Assembly (NCBI GenBank): GCA_963831535.1 | Contig: CAWHQP010000005.1 | Location: forward strand, 248,001 to 312,000 | Source: Bog-756 sp963831535 | GTDB taxonomy: Bacteria > Actinomycetota > Acidimicrobiia > Acidimicrobiales > RAAP-2 | DNA length: 64,000 bases | Direction: 5' to 3' | In this document: piece by piece, positions 1 through 7,838 of the stretch | Position numbering within the stretch: position 1 is the first letter of the stretch | How the letters are laid out: each line of letters opens with the position of its first letter | Notes under the pieces: generated by a model | What the model saw: the letters and a program-made list of their open reading frames with translations, nothing else | Told to the model about the DNA's origin: nothing | The model's database searches: none | Translations under genes and position numbers: made by a program

Positions 1-15
1 CGAAAGGCGCGTTAG
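1..15 (+). CDS. Possible 3' end of upstream gene (expected yidC), partial
   Basis: The first five codons read Arg-Lys-Ala-Arg-stop in frame 1, and the stop lies three bases before the jag start. In actinobacteria the gene immediately before jag is yidC, the membrane protein insertase, whose tail is basic, so this is probably its last few residues. Only synteny and the basic tail support the assignment; there is too little sequence to identify it. Confidence 0.3.
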   Translation, partial: RKAR

Positions 16-18
16 AGC

Positions 19-1050
19 GTGGAGTGGGTGGAAGCCAGTGGTAAGTCGCTGCCCGAGGCCAAGGAGATCGTGCTCGATCTGCTCGGCGTGGCCGAGGACG
101 ACGCCGAGTTCGTAGTCCTGAGTGAGCCCAAATCCGGGCTGTTCGGCAGAGTGCGGGGTGAAGCACGGGTCCAGGCCCGCGTTCGCCCGGTCGCTCCCCC
201 ACCGAAGCGGGGCCGTCGACAACGGCCGGATCGCAACCGTGGCGGCGGGGATCGGCCCCGGGGAGCAGGTTCGGCTGGGGGTAGGGGCGGTGGCAATGGA
301 CGAGGTGAACGGTCCCGGAGCGGTGGTGGCGCAGGACCTCCGGGTGGATCCCCCAGCGGTGACGACCGGGGATCGGCGGATACTGGCCGTACAGACCGGG
401 CCGCTGCTGCCGGCGATGTCGGGCAGGAAGTGTCATCCAACGGAGCGGGTCGGTCGTCCTCGTCCGGCAATGGGCGGAAGCGTGGATCACGCGGGGGTGG
501 CCCAAATGGGGGACGACCGAAAGCGCAGTCGAAGCAAGGATCCGGTCAGAGCACCGGAGATAGTGAGGACACCATGGAAGAGTCACTGACCCTCGAGCAA
601 CAAGGTGAGGCGGCGACCGAGTTCGTAGCCGGGCTGGTGCGGGAATTCGGACTGGATGCCGACGTCGGGTTCGTCGAGTTGGACGAGGACACGGTGCAGG
701 TGGCGGCCACAGGCGACGACCTCGGCCTGCTGGTTGGACCACGCGGGGCCACGCTGTCCGCGGTCCAGGATCTGACGCGCACTTTCGTCCAGCGGCAGTC
801 TGAGGTGCGGACGGACCGCATCCTGGTCGACGTCGGTGGTTACCGGGAGAAGCGGGCGGCGGCCCTGCGACGGTTTACCGAGGGAATCGTCGAGGAGGTC
901 AAGGCCTCGGGCGAGGAGCAGGCCCTGGAGCCTATGTCGCCAGCCGACCGCAAGGTCGTGCACGACACCGTCAATGAGATTGATGGGGTCGAGACCCGAT
1001 CCGACGGCACCGAGCCTTCGAGGTACGTGGTGATCCAACCCTCGAGTTGA
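19..1050 (+). CDS. jag: Jag/KhpB-type RNA-binding protein (Jag_N-KH-R3H)
   Basis: Single-stranded nucleic-acid-binding protein of the Jag/KhpB family, 343 aa, GTG start. Residues 1-55 form the Jag_N domain (EWVEASGKSLPEAKE and the KSGLFGRVRGEA turn). About residues 55-190 are a long Gly/Arg/Ser-rich, probably disordered linker, much longer than in Firmicutes. A KH domain follows with its GxxG loop (GPRG, about 240-243), and a C-terminal R3H domain occupies about 283-343. The family is linked to RNA binding and control of cell elongation and division. It precedes rsmG-parAB, the standard origin-proximal order, and ends just before a strong hairpin terminator. Confidence 0.93.
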   Translation: MEWVEASGKSLPEAKEIVLDLLGVAEDDAEFVVLSEPKSGLFGRVRGEARVQARVRPVAPPPKRGRRQRPDRNRGGGDRPRGAGSAGGRGGGNGRGERSRSGGGAGPPGGSPSGDDRGSADTGRTDRAAAAGDVGQEVSSNGAGRSSSSGNGRKRGSRGGGPNGGRPKAQSKQGSGQSTGDSEDTMEESLTLEQQGEAATEFVAGLVREFGLDADVGFVELDEDTVQVAATGDDLGLLVGPRGATLSAVQDLTRTFVQRQSEVRTDRILVDVGGYREKRAAALRRFTEGIVEEVKASGEEQALEPMSPADRKVVHDTVNEIDGVETRSDGTEPSRYVVIQPSS

Positions 1051-1081
1051 GCATCATGAGGGTTGGCCCACCGTGGCGAGG

Positions 1082-1110
1082 AACGGCACCGGGCTTGGCC
1101 CGGTGCCGTT
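1082..1110 (+). terminator. Intrinsic terminator after jag
   Basis: A perfect 13-bp inverted repeat (left arm 1082-1094, loop TTG 1095-1097, right arm 1098-1110) is followed by TTTGAATTTG. The stem is mostly G-C and begins 32 bases after the jag stop codon. It would end the yidC-jag transcript before rsmG. Confidence 0.75.
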
Positions 1111-1203
1111 TGAATTTGAGGAGCTGGCTTGTGCGGCGGGACGTCGTGGTCGGCAGCCAGGCCGATAGCCCGGTTCGCCTTACCCGGTTTGGGTCGGGTC
1201 GCC

Positions 1204-1872
1204 ATGAGTGTTGATGCAGAACTCCCGAGTCTCCGTACCCGGGTGGCGAACGAGGTGGTGGCCACGCTCGTGCGCTCCGCCGGTCGGGGATTCCTGGGAA
1301 GTATGCCGGTGGATGAACAGATCGACCACGCATTGGGATTTGTGGTCGCGGCGGAGGCCACCCTGGGCGGCCCACCGGATTCGGTGGCCGATCTCGGGAC
1401 CGGAGGAGGCGTTCCGGGATTGGTCCTCTTCTCGTGTTGGCCTGGGTGTCGCCTGGTGCTGATGGACGGCAACCAGAGGCGGACCGAGTTCCTGGCGGAG
1501 CAGGTGGCCGGCTGGATCGGTGCTCCGGCGATCGAGGTGGTCCGGGGACGGGCGGAGGATCTTGGTCGGGATGACCGGTATCGACGGCAGTTCGATCTGG
1601 TGACCGCCCGTTCGTTCGGCAGGCCGTCAGTGACAGCAGAGTGTGGCGCACCGCTCCTTGGACCGCGCGGAGTGATGGTGGTGTCGGAGCCTCCTGAAGA
1701 CGAAGTCGAGACTCGCTGGCCCGAAGCCGGATTGGCCGTGCTCGGTATGAGCCGGGGTGCGCGGACCCGCCTCGAAGGTCGGTTCAGCTATCAGGTCCTG
1801 GTCAAGTCTGGCGAGACCCCCGACCGCTATCCACGCCGGGTGGGTATACCGGCCAAGCGCCCGCTCTTCTGA
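1204..1872 (+). CDS. rsmG: 16S rRNA (guanine-N7) methyltransferase RsmG/GidB
   Basis: SAM-dependent methyltransferase that modifies G527 of 16S rRNA (E. coli numbering). The SAM-binding loop DLGTGGGVPG lies at about residues 63-72, followed by the acidic strand LVLMDGNQRRTEFL. From the ATG at 1204 the protein is 222 aa, the usual size. The frame stays open upstream to a TTG at 1129, but that would add 25 atypical residues and start only 19 bases after the terminator hairpin. It sits between jag and parA as in most actinobacteria. Confidence 0.93.
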   Translation: MSVDAELPSLRTRVANEVVATLVRSAGRGFLGSMPVDEQIDHALGFVVAAEATLGGPPDSVADLGTGGGVPGLVLFSCWPGCRLVLMDGNQRRTEFLAEQVAGWIGAPAIEVVRGRAEDLGRDDRYRRQFDLVTARSFGRPSVTAECGAPLLGPRGVMVVSEPPEDEVETRWPEAGLAVLGMSRGARTRLEGRFSYQVLVKSGETPDRYPRRVGIPAKRPLF

Positions 1873-2046
1873 TCCTCGGTCGGTCCTCCGGCACGTCGAC
1901 CGGTATTGTGCCGTGGCCTAGTCCCAGGCGGCTGGATTACGTCGGATCACACATCCGGGGCAGTGGTTCATCGATCGAGCGGTTGCGGCGTTCGACACGG
2001 TTAGGTGGCGTGGATGGGTTGACGGTTCGCCTCCGTCCTCCCCGAT

Positions 2047-2062
2047 TGTTCCACGTGGAACA
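2047..2062. promoter_or_regulatory. parS site 1 (ParB centromere site)
   Basis: TGTTCCACGTGGAACA is a perfect 16-bp palindrome inside a 22-bp palindrome (2044-2065). It differs from the universal parS consensus TGTTTCACGTGAAACA by one symmetric change per arm. Its place just upstream of parAB near the origin fits ParB loading. Confidence 0.85.
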
Positions 2063-2292
2063 ATCAACCCGGGTTGGGAGACAGTGCCATGATTGGGGCG
2101 TAGGGAAGAGACGGATCCTCCCCACTCCCCCGTTCGGCCAGATCCGGCTGTCGGGTCACCCGGCTGTCCACGACCCCGGGGCAGAGCGTCAGGCAGATCT
2201 CCGTGAGTTGGTTCGACCGCTCGACCTCGGTCGTCCGGCCGCTATCTGAGGCTGCGGGCGTCTATATCGACGCACCAAGGCTCCACCTCCGA

Positions 2293-2308
2293 GGTTTCAC
2301 GTGGAACA
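2293..2308. promoter_or_regulatory. parS site 2 (hybrid parS)
   Basis: GGTTTCACGTGGAACA matches the parS consensus core GTTTCACGTGAAAC except for one base in the right arm. It lies 15 bp upstream of the putative parA -35 box, so ParB bound here could also affect parAB transcription (inference). Confidence 0.8.
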
Positions 2309-2323
2309 TTTTCGCCCAAATGC

Positions 2324-2355
2324 TTGACCTGGTTCCCGAACCGGGGAAGTATAAG
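2324..2355 (+). promoter_or_regulatory. Putative parA promoter
   Basis: A TTGACC -35-like hexamer (2324-2329) precedes an AT-rich TATAAG (2350-2355). The spacing of about 20 bp is longer than ideal, and an overlapping AAGTAT gives 17. A GAGG Shine-Dalgarno (2377-2380) lies 8 bases before the ATG at 2389. The call rests on pattern matching only. Confidence 0.35.
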
Positions 2356-2388
2356 TCCCTTGATGCCTGCAGAACCGAGGACAAGTTA

Positions 2389-3792
2389 ATGCGCGGCCGT
2401 CGTCGGGGTCGAAATAGATCGTCCTCCCAGGATCCACCGGATCAGGGTTCCGAATCGGGTTCTACCACGGCGGGAACGGGTTCGGTCACGCTCATCCGGA
2501 CCCCCCCGTCACCTTCGAGCTCGGAGTCCGAGGAGATCCCGGGAGCCGATGACCCACAGGCGGGGACATCGCCTGACCTGGGGAAGTCTCCCGACCCTCC
2601 CCCACTGCGGAATATCGAAGAGACGATCTCCGATGTCGTGACCGCACGGGCCGAACTGGACAGCGTACTTACCCCGAGCCAGCCGAAGCCCATTGACCTG
2701 GATGAGACGTTCGAGGAGCCCGATCGGGTCGGTGACACCCCCGTCGCTCCCGAGGCAGCTCCGGTCGATGTCCGCCAATCCGTCACCGTTGCGCCTCCAC
2801 CGGCGGTCGAGCCCGATCCCGAGATCCCGTCCGAGCCGGCGGCAGCCAGCGCAATGGAGCCAGAGAGTTCGGTCACCCAGATGGTTCCCGGCTCCCCCAA
2901 ACGCCCACCGGCCGAGATCGTTGTACCACCCCCGACTGAGGAGTCAGCGGTCCGCTCTGAGGATGCCCTGGCTGTCGATGCGCATGAAACGCCGGGCGTT
3001 GAGGCTCAGGCTGCTTCGGGCAATCCCCTCCCCCGCGTCCTGGCCGTGGCCAACCAGAAAGGCGGCGTCGGCAAGACCACCACCTCGGTGAACCTGGGTG
3101 CCGCTCTGGCCGAGTTGGGGTTCCGGGTGCTGGTCATCGACCTCGACCCACAGGGCAATGCGACCACCGGGCTGGGGATCGATGCCCGCAACTTCGAGCT
3201 CTCGATGTACGACGTGCTGATGAGAGACTCGTCGCTGGAGGACTGTGTGGAACCGACCAGCATGAAGAACCTGTTCGTGGCCCCTGCCACCATTGCTCTG
3301 GCCGGTGCCGAAATCGAGCTGGTCCCGGCCTTTAGTCGGGAGCTGAAGCTGAAGAAGTCCATCGAATCGATCATCGATGACTTCGATTATGTGCTGATCG
3401 ACTGTCCGCCGTCACTCGGTCTGATCACGGTCAATGCCCTGGCCGCAGCCGACGAGGTGTTGGTGCCTATTCAGTGCGAGTACTACGCCCTCGAGGGACT
3501 CAGCCAGTTGATGCGAAACGTGCATCTGGTGGCGTCGAACCTGAATCCGAAGTTGGACATTTCGACCATCGTGCTCACCATGTATGACGCCAGGACGAAG
3601 TTGTCGGACCAGGTGGCCAATGAAGTTCGCCTCCACTTCGGCACCAAGGTGTGTAGAAGTGTGATTCCCCGGACCGTGAGGCTCTCCGAGGCACCCTCGT
3701 TCGGGCAACCGATCACCGCGTTCGATCCGGCCTCGCGTGGAGCAATCGCTTACCGGGAACTAGCCAAGGAGGTCAGCGGTGGCAAGACGTAG
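2389..3792 (+). CDS. parA: ParA chromosome-partitioning ATPase with long disordered N-terminus
   Basis: Deviant-Walker ParA/Soj ATPase that moves ParB-parS complexes over the nucleoid. From the ATG at 2389 (GAGG ribosome-binding site) it is 467 aa. The ParA fold starts at about residue 214 with VANQKGGVGKTTTSVNL (Walker A), followed by VLVIDLDPQGN (A') and YVLIDCPPSLGLI (Walker B). The first 210 residues are Pro/Ser/Glu/Val-rich with no fold visible, opening with an Arg-rich stretch that might bind DNA. Most ParA proteins lack so long an extension. parB starts 14 bases before its stop, so the two are translationally coupled. Confidence 0.93.
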   Translation: MRGRRRGRNRSSSQDPPDQGSESGSTTAGTGSVTLIRTPPSPSSSESEEIPGADDPQAGTSPDLGKSPDPPPLRNIEETISDVVTARAELDSVLTPSQPKPIDLDETFEEPDRVGDTPVAPEAAPVDVRQSVTVAPPPAVEPDPEIPSEPAAASAMEPESSVTQMVPGSPKRPPAEIVVPPPTEESAVRSEDALAVDAHETPGVEAQAASGNPLPRVLAVANQKGGVGKTTTSVNLGAALAELGFRVLVIDLDPQGNATTGLGIDARNFELSMYDVLMRDSSLEDCVEPTSMKNLFVAPATIALAGAEIELVPAFSRELKLKKSIESIIDDFDYVLIDCPPSLGLITVNALAAADEVLVPIQCEYYALEGLSQLMRNVHLVASNLNPKLDISTIVLTMYDARTKLSDQVANEVRLHFGTKVCRSVIPRTVRLSEAPSFGQPITAFDPASRGAIAYRELAKEVSGGKT

Positions 3793-4723
3793 CGGACTGG
3801 GGAAGGGTCTGAGTGCTCTCATCCCCAACGAGGTGGTGGGTGACCGCTCCTCAGCACTTCGTGAGGTTCCCATTGGGAGCATCAAGCCGAATCCCCGTCA
3901 ACCCCGCGTCAACTTCGACGAGGACACCATGTCCTCTTTGGCGGCTTCGATAAAGGAGCTCGGTGTCCTCCAGCCGGTGCTGGTTCGACAGATCGGCGGC
4001 ATCGCCGCTGATGACTTCGAGCTCATCGCCGGCGAGAGACGATGGCGAGCCGCCCGCCGGGCCGGACTCCAGTCGATTCCGGTACTGGTCCTGACCTCTG
4101 ACGAGACACAGAGTCTCGAGCAGGCGCTGGTCGAGAACCTCCATCGTCAGGACCTAAATGTCCTGGAGGAAGCGGCCGCCTATCAGCAGCTCATCGAGGA
4201 GTTCGGCTACACCCACGACCAGGTGGCTAAACGGGTGGGGAAGAGCCGGACGGCAGTCACGAACATCCTGCGGCTTCTCCAGTTGCCGTCGGGGGTCCAG
4301 CGCCTCCTTTCCGAGGGCCAGATCAGCCCTGGACATGCTCGCGCCCTGCTGGGCACGCCCGATCGCGGCTATCAAGAGATGCTGGCGAAGGCGGTGATCG
4401 CCGAGGGACTGACGGTTCGGACCATCGAGGACATGGTGCGCGAGCATAACGGTGGGGGAGAGGCGGATGCCTCCGAGGCCCCTGCCGAAGGCCCACGGCC
4501 TGTTCAGGACGGCGAGCAGCCCCAGACTTCGCCGGCTCCCAGGCGGCTTCCTCCCCCCGGGATACTCGAGTTGGAAGAGCTCCTCTCGGGTCATTTGAAC
4601 ACCAGAGTAAAGGTCGACCTCAGCTCGAAGCACGGGAAGGTCGTGGTGGAGTTCGCCACGCTCGAGGACCTCGAGCGGATCTACAAGCTGATGGTCGGGA
4701 GAGGCGAACCGGCATCCATCTAA
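3779..4723 (+). CDS. parB: ParB chromosome-partitioning CTPase
   Basis: ParB/Spo0J, the parS-binding CTP-dependent clamp, 314 aa, GTG start overlapping the end of parA. It has the N-terminal RRSGLGKGLSALIP segment that in this family stimulates ParA. The CTP-binding/hydrolysis motifs are GERRWRA (about 85-91) and ENLHRQDLN (about 119-127). A helix-turn-helix follows (QVAKRVGKSRTAVTNILRL, about 150-170), then an acidic/Pro linker (about 220-255) and a C-terminal dimerisation domain. Both parS sites lie upstream of this operon. Confidence 0.96.
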   Translation: MARRSGLGKGLSALIPNEVVGDRSSALREVPIGSIKPNPRQPRVNFDEDTMSSLAASIKELGVLQPVLVRQIGGIAADDFELIAGERRWRAARRAGLQSIPVLVLTSDETQSLEQALVENLHRQDLNVLEEAAAYQQLIEEFGYTHDQVAKRVGKSRTAVTNILRLLQLPSGVQRLLSEGQISPGHARALLGTPDRGYQEMLAKAVIAEGLTVRTIEDMVREHNGGGEADASEAPAEGPRPVQDGEQPQTSPAPRRLPPPGILELEELLSGHLNTRVKVDLSSKHGKVVVEFATLEDLERIYKLMVGRGEPASI

Positions 4724-4726
4724 TCC

Positions 4727-4743
4727 ACTCACTCAGAGTGAGT
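4727..4743. repeat. 17-bp palindrome after parB
   Basis: ACTCACTC-A-GAGTGAGT is a perfect inverted repeat starting three bases after the parB stop codon. It may add to 3'-end formation or bind a protein; nothing identifies a role. Confidence 0.5.
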
Positions 4744-4778
4744 AGTACAGTACATAATGCGCGAGTATCGGGAATAAC

Positions 4779-4795
4779 TGCCACTATAAGTGGCA
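4779..4795. repeat. 17-bp inverted repeat, TGCCACT-ATA-AGTGGCA
   Basis: Perfect 7-bp arms around ATA, in an unusually AT-rich stretch of the 213-bp gap between the convergent parB and cwlM genes. Function unknown. Confidence 0.5.
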
Positions 4796-4820
4796 ATTGA
4801 TCCCTGAACCCACGGTAGAG

Positions 4821-4857
4821 CGTAATCCACAACCTGTGCATGAGGTTGTGGATTACG
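4821..4857. terminator. 15-bp perfect hairpin with DnaA-box-like arms between convergent genes
   Basis: Left arm 4821-4835, 7-base loop, right arm 4843-4857, with no mismatch. Placed between the convergent parB (+) and cwlM (-) genes, it could act as a bidirectional terminator, although neither side has a T-run. Each arm contains a 9-mer one base from the DnaA box TTATCCACA: TAATCCACA (4823-4831) and its inverse TGTGGATTA (4847-4855). Confidence 0.5.
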
Positions 4858-4936
4858 TCGAGGGGCAGCCAGGAATGGACGCCATTGTCACGTGATGGTC
4901 GACGGTTGTCCGGTCGAGTCGGCTCGGTTTCCCAGC

Positions 4937-5926
4937 TCAGTCCCAGGTCGTGTCGACCCACTCGCTCAGCGCGGCCACGACGGACCGGGCGATGGTCTGG
5001 GCCTGCTCGACGACCACGGTGGCCGGCCCGATCTCGCAGATCACGGCGGGCATGCGGGTCTCCCGCAACAGCGGGAGGGACATGCCGCGGCTGCCCGCGT
5101 CGGGGAGGGTCAGCGACGTCGTGAGGGTGCCCTGCAGGAGTTCGGCCAACCGGCGACCGCCGGGCGAGGAATACCGATAGCCGGCGTAGTAGGCGGTGGA
5201 GCAGTGATCCTCGCCGACGGCCAGGCGCAGGCCAATGTAGACGTGGGCATCGCCGGCGTTGGCCTCGGAGGCCTGTACCGAGCCGTCGGGATGATGGTGG
5301 GTGGTGACCTCGGCCCCGTGACTGATCAGCAGTCGGCGCAGTGCCGCCACTGTGGCGTCCAGCCCACCTTCCTCACCGATGGCCACCCGATGTCCGGCCA
5401 GGGTCCTGGGCGCCTGGCGCAGCCGCTCCCGGTCCCTGACCGAGGTCACCAGCTCGGTGTGGTCATGGCGAGTGCCGAAGCGGAGGAGCTCGGAGACAGT
5501 CGACCCCCCTGCGATCCCGTCGACCGGCAAGCCCGCGTTCCGCTGGAACTCACCCAGCGCCGCCGACGTCATGTCCCCGAAGATCCCATCCACCCGGCCG
5601 GTGTCGAACCCGAGCGCGCTGAGCCGCTGCTGCAGTTCAGCCACGTCGTCACCCCGTAGCATGGGAGCCTGGCGGTAGAGGAACCGGTCACCCAGGCGCC
5701 GACCCGCTTCGACCAGGGCCGACCAGGTCTGGGGTCCGCAGGTGCCGTCCACCCGCAGACCCCTCCGGTACTGGAAGGCCTCAACAGCGGCTCGAGTGCC
5801 GGCTTCGTAGGCCCCGTCGGCGTCGATTCCGGTCGAGAAGGCCAACTGCTCGAGCCGACGCTGCACGTCGGACACCTCGGGGCCGCTGGCGCCCACCTCG
5901 AGCCAGATCTTGGACTCGGCGCTCAC
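4937..5926 (-). CDS. cwlM: CwlM-like peptidoglycan-binding protein with degenerate amidase domain
   Basis: 329 aa, GTG start, no signal peptide, so it is predicted to be cytoplasmic. Two PG_binding_1 repeats (about 10-70 and 85-145; FQYRRGLRVDGTCGPQTW and FQRNAGLPVDGI) precede an Amidase_3-like domain (about 170-329). The zinc ligands look lost: the usual GHGG is EEGG, and the usual His-containing strand reads AHVYIGLRL. One catalytic-type Glu remains (AVICEIGPAT). The position between trx genes and parB matches mycobacterial CwlM, which regulates MurA from the cytoplasm. A regulatory, non-hydrolytic role is therefore likely (inference). Confidence 0.85.
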   Translation of the reverse strand: MSAESKIWLEVGASGPEVSDVQRRLEQLAFSTGIDADGAYEAGTRAAVEAFQYRRGLRVDGTCGPQTWSALVEAGRRLGDRFLYRQAPMLRGDDVAELQQRLSALGFDTGRVDGIFGDMTSAALGEFQRNAGLPVDGIAGGSTVSELLRFGTRHDHTELVTSVRDRERLRQAPRTLAGHRVAIGEEGGLDATVAALRRLLISHGAEVTTHHHPDGSVQASEANAGDAHVYIGLRLAVGEDHCSTAYYAGYRYSSPGGRRLAELLQGTLTTSLTLPDAGSRGMSLPLLRETRMPAVICEIGPATVVVEQAQTIARSVVAALSEWVDTTWD

Positions 5927-5996
5927 CCCGGGCCTGGGCGTGGGATGAGCGGTCGAGCCGTGATGTCGTGGCGGTACCCGGCCGCGTCGTCAGCCC

Positions 5997-6323
5997 CTAC
6001 AGATGGGCGGCGAGCTCCTGGAGGAGTTGCCCTTTGCCCTTCGCGCCCACGATGCGGGCGGCGGGCTCCCCGTCCTTGAACAGGATGAGCGTGGGGATGC
6101 TCATCACGTCGAACCGCCGAGTGATGTCGAGGTTGTCGTCGATGTTGAGCTTGGCCACCTCGAGCTTGCCCGCCTGCTCGGTGGCGATCTCCTCCAGCAC
6201 CGGGGCGATCATCTTGCACGGGCCGCACCACTCCGCCCAGAAGTCCACCAGCACGGGAACGTCCGAGGACTTGACATGCTCGTCAAAGCTAGCGTCGTTC
6301 AGCGTCGTGATCTGATCACTCAT
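5997..6323 (-). CDS. trxA: Thioredoxin
   Basis: Cytosolic thioredoxin, 108 aa, with the redox motif WCGPCK (Cys33 and Cys36) and the cis-proline segment MSIPTLILF. It reduces protein disulfides using electrons from the adjacent trxB product. An in-frame ATG at 6332 exists, but the AGGAGG at 6334-6339 is only 1 base from it and 10 from the ATG at 6323, so the shorter start (MSDQITTL) is preferred. Confidence 0.95.
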   Translation of the reverse strand: MSDQITTLNDASFDEHVKSSDVPVLVDFWAEWCGPCKMIAPVLEEIATEQAGKLEVAKLNIDDNLDITRRFDVMSIPTLILFKDGEPAARIVGAKGKGQLLQELAAHL

Positions 6324-6459
6324 GATGGCCATTCCTCCTGCCCGTTTCTGCGGGCCCTGCCTGATGCCCCTCGGTGGGACACGCTACGTCAACCCCGGCC
6401 GGGCCCCGGTATTCCCGGTGCCGGCGGCGGGGGAGCGCGCCACCGGTGGAGGCCGGCGG

Positions 6460-7419
6460 TCAGGACTCCTGGTCCTCCAGCCACTTCTCCACGTCCAGCG
6501 CGGCCATGCATCCGGATCCGGCTGCCGTGATGGCCTGACGGTAGCGGTGGTCCTGCACGTCGCCGCAGGCAAAGACCCCGTCCACGTTGGTGCGGGTCCC
6601 GTCGAAGGTCCGCAGATAGCCGTTCTCCTCCATCTCCAGCTGTCCTTTGAACAACGAGGTGTTGGGTTGGTGGCCGATGGCCACGAAGAGACCCGAGAGC
6701 TCGAGATCCGACTCGGCCTCGCTCAGGTTGTCCCGGACTCGGACACCGGTCACCGTGTTCTCGCCGAGTACGTCGATCACCGAGGTGTTCCACAGGAACT
6801 CGATCTTCTCGTGGGCGAAGGCGCGCTGCTGCATGACCTTGGAGGCCCGCAGCTCACCGCGGCGGTGGATGACCGTGACCTTGTCGGCGAAGCGGGTGAG
6901 GAACAGGGCCTCCTCGAGGGCCGAGTCCCCGCCGCCGACCACGGCGATATTCCGCTCTCGGAAGAAGAAGCCGTCGCAGGTGGCACAGGTCGACACGCCG
7001 TATCCGAGGAGGCGCTCCTCGTTGGGCAGATTCAGCATCAGGGACTGGGCCCCGGTGGCGATGATCAGGGACTCCGCCTCATAGGTGGGCTCGGCTGCGT
7101 CAGGCTGGCCCACCCACAACCCGAACGGCCGGTGGGACAGGTCGGCCCGGGACACCTTGGCGGTGACGTAGTCGGCGCCGAACCGGGCGGCCTGCTCGCG
7201 GAAGGCCTGCATCAGCTCGGGGCCCATGATCCCGTTGACGAAGCCCGGGAAGTTCTCCACCTCGGTGGTCAGCATGAGCTGGCCACCGGGTTGGTCGCTC
7301 GTCGAGGAGGGCTCGCCTTCGATGACCAAGGGGGACAGCTGGGCGCGGGCGGCGTAGATGGCCGCCGTGAGACCGGCCGGACCGGAGCCGATGATCACCA
7401 CCTGGCGGGACTCGGTCAT
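6460..7419 (-). CDS. trxB: Thioredoxin-disulfide reductase
   Basis: NADPH-dependent FAD flavoenzyme that reduces thioredoxin; 319 aa, typical length. The FAD-binding GSGPAG lies at residues 11-16, the redox CATC at 145-148, the NADPH-binding GGGDSALEEA next, and the closing FACGDVQDHRYRQ motif near the C-terminus. Its ATG overlaps the stop of the upstream membrane protein (ATGA), so it is translationally coupled. The frame stays open far upstream, but only from this ATG does the protein match the family. Confidence 0.96.
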   Translation of the reverse strand: MTESRQVVIIGSGPAGLTAAIYAARAQLSPLVIEGEPSSTSDQPGGQLMLTTEVENFPGFVNGIMGPELMQAFREQAARFGADYVTAKVSRADLSHRPFGLWVGQPDAAEPTYEAESLIIATGAQSLMLNLPNEERLLGYGVSTCATCDGFFFRERNIAVVGGGDSALEEALFLTRFADKVTVIHRRGELRASKVMQQRAFAHEKIEFLWNTSVIDVLGENTVTGVRVRDNLSEAESDLELSGLFVAIGHQPNTSLFKGQLEMEENGYLRTFDGTRTNVDGVFACGDVQDHRYRQAITAAGSGCMAALDVEKWLEDQES

Positions 7420-7772
7420 CCCGCACCCTCGGTGGTGGTCGACGAGTCGGTTCTCTGGGACCAGGCCACGATGCCGAGGACGACGAACACCACACCCACC
7501 ACCAGGTCCGAGAGCCAGACCCGGCCGTCGAATGCGTACACCGTGAGTAGGCGGATCAGGGCGATCGACACCAGCACCACGGTGGTCACGGCGGCCGCGA
7601 AGACGATGATCCCGAAGACCACCACCCTGGCCACGAGGGTGACCGGTCGGACCGTCCGGTCGCGCAACAGCTCGACCACGGTGTCGACCCAGTCGGCACC
7701 ACGCGTGGGCAGGTCGCCGAGCGCGCCAGAGCCGGGTAGGCGGGATGCGGGTGAGTCGGGCGTCGGATCCAT
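7416..7772 (-). CDS. Small two-helix membrane protein, unknown function
   Basis: 118 aa with hydrophobic helices at about 45-72 and 85-105, and short polar ends rich in Ser/Pro/Thr. No family is recognised. It overlaps trxB by four bases, so it belongs to the trx operon; a similar unassigned gene between murJ and trxB is plausible in relatives (inference). The ATG start is the most 5' in frame. Confidence 0.7.
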   Translation of the reverse strand: MDPTPDSPASRLPGSGALGDLPTRGADWVDTVVELLRDRTVRPVTLVARVVVFGIIVFAAAVTTVVLVSIALIRLLTVYAFDGRVWLSDLVVGVVFVVLGIVAWSQRTDSSTTTEGAG

Positions 7773-7838
7773 GGTGCGAGGATAGTCCGATCGGGGTGTT
7801 GGCCTGCCAGAACGCGTTCGTCCCGGCCCGGCGGAAAT

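Larger units (their letters stand above)
1873..2388 (+). other. Intergenic region upstream of parA carrying two parS sites
   Basis: This 516-bp gap holds no convincing gene: open frames here have no family resemblance, and the frame that runs into parA from 2203 has no recognisable residues before the ATG at 2389. It does contain two near-consensus parS sites and a plausible parA promoter. The DNA is visibly less G+C-rich than the genes further right. Confidence 0.7.

Noticed and set aside
1908..2249. A 113-aa open frame covering parS site 1
   Set aside because: No ribosome-binding site and no family likeness; the region is better explained as parS-bearing regulatory DNA.
1..2388. oriC within the window
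   Set aside because: No DnaA-box cluster or dnaA/dnaN gene is seen here; synteny places oriC to the left.
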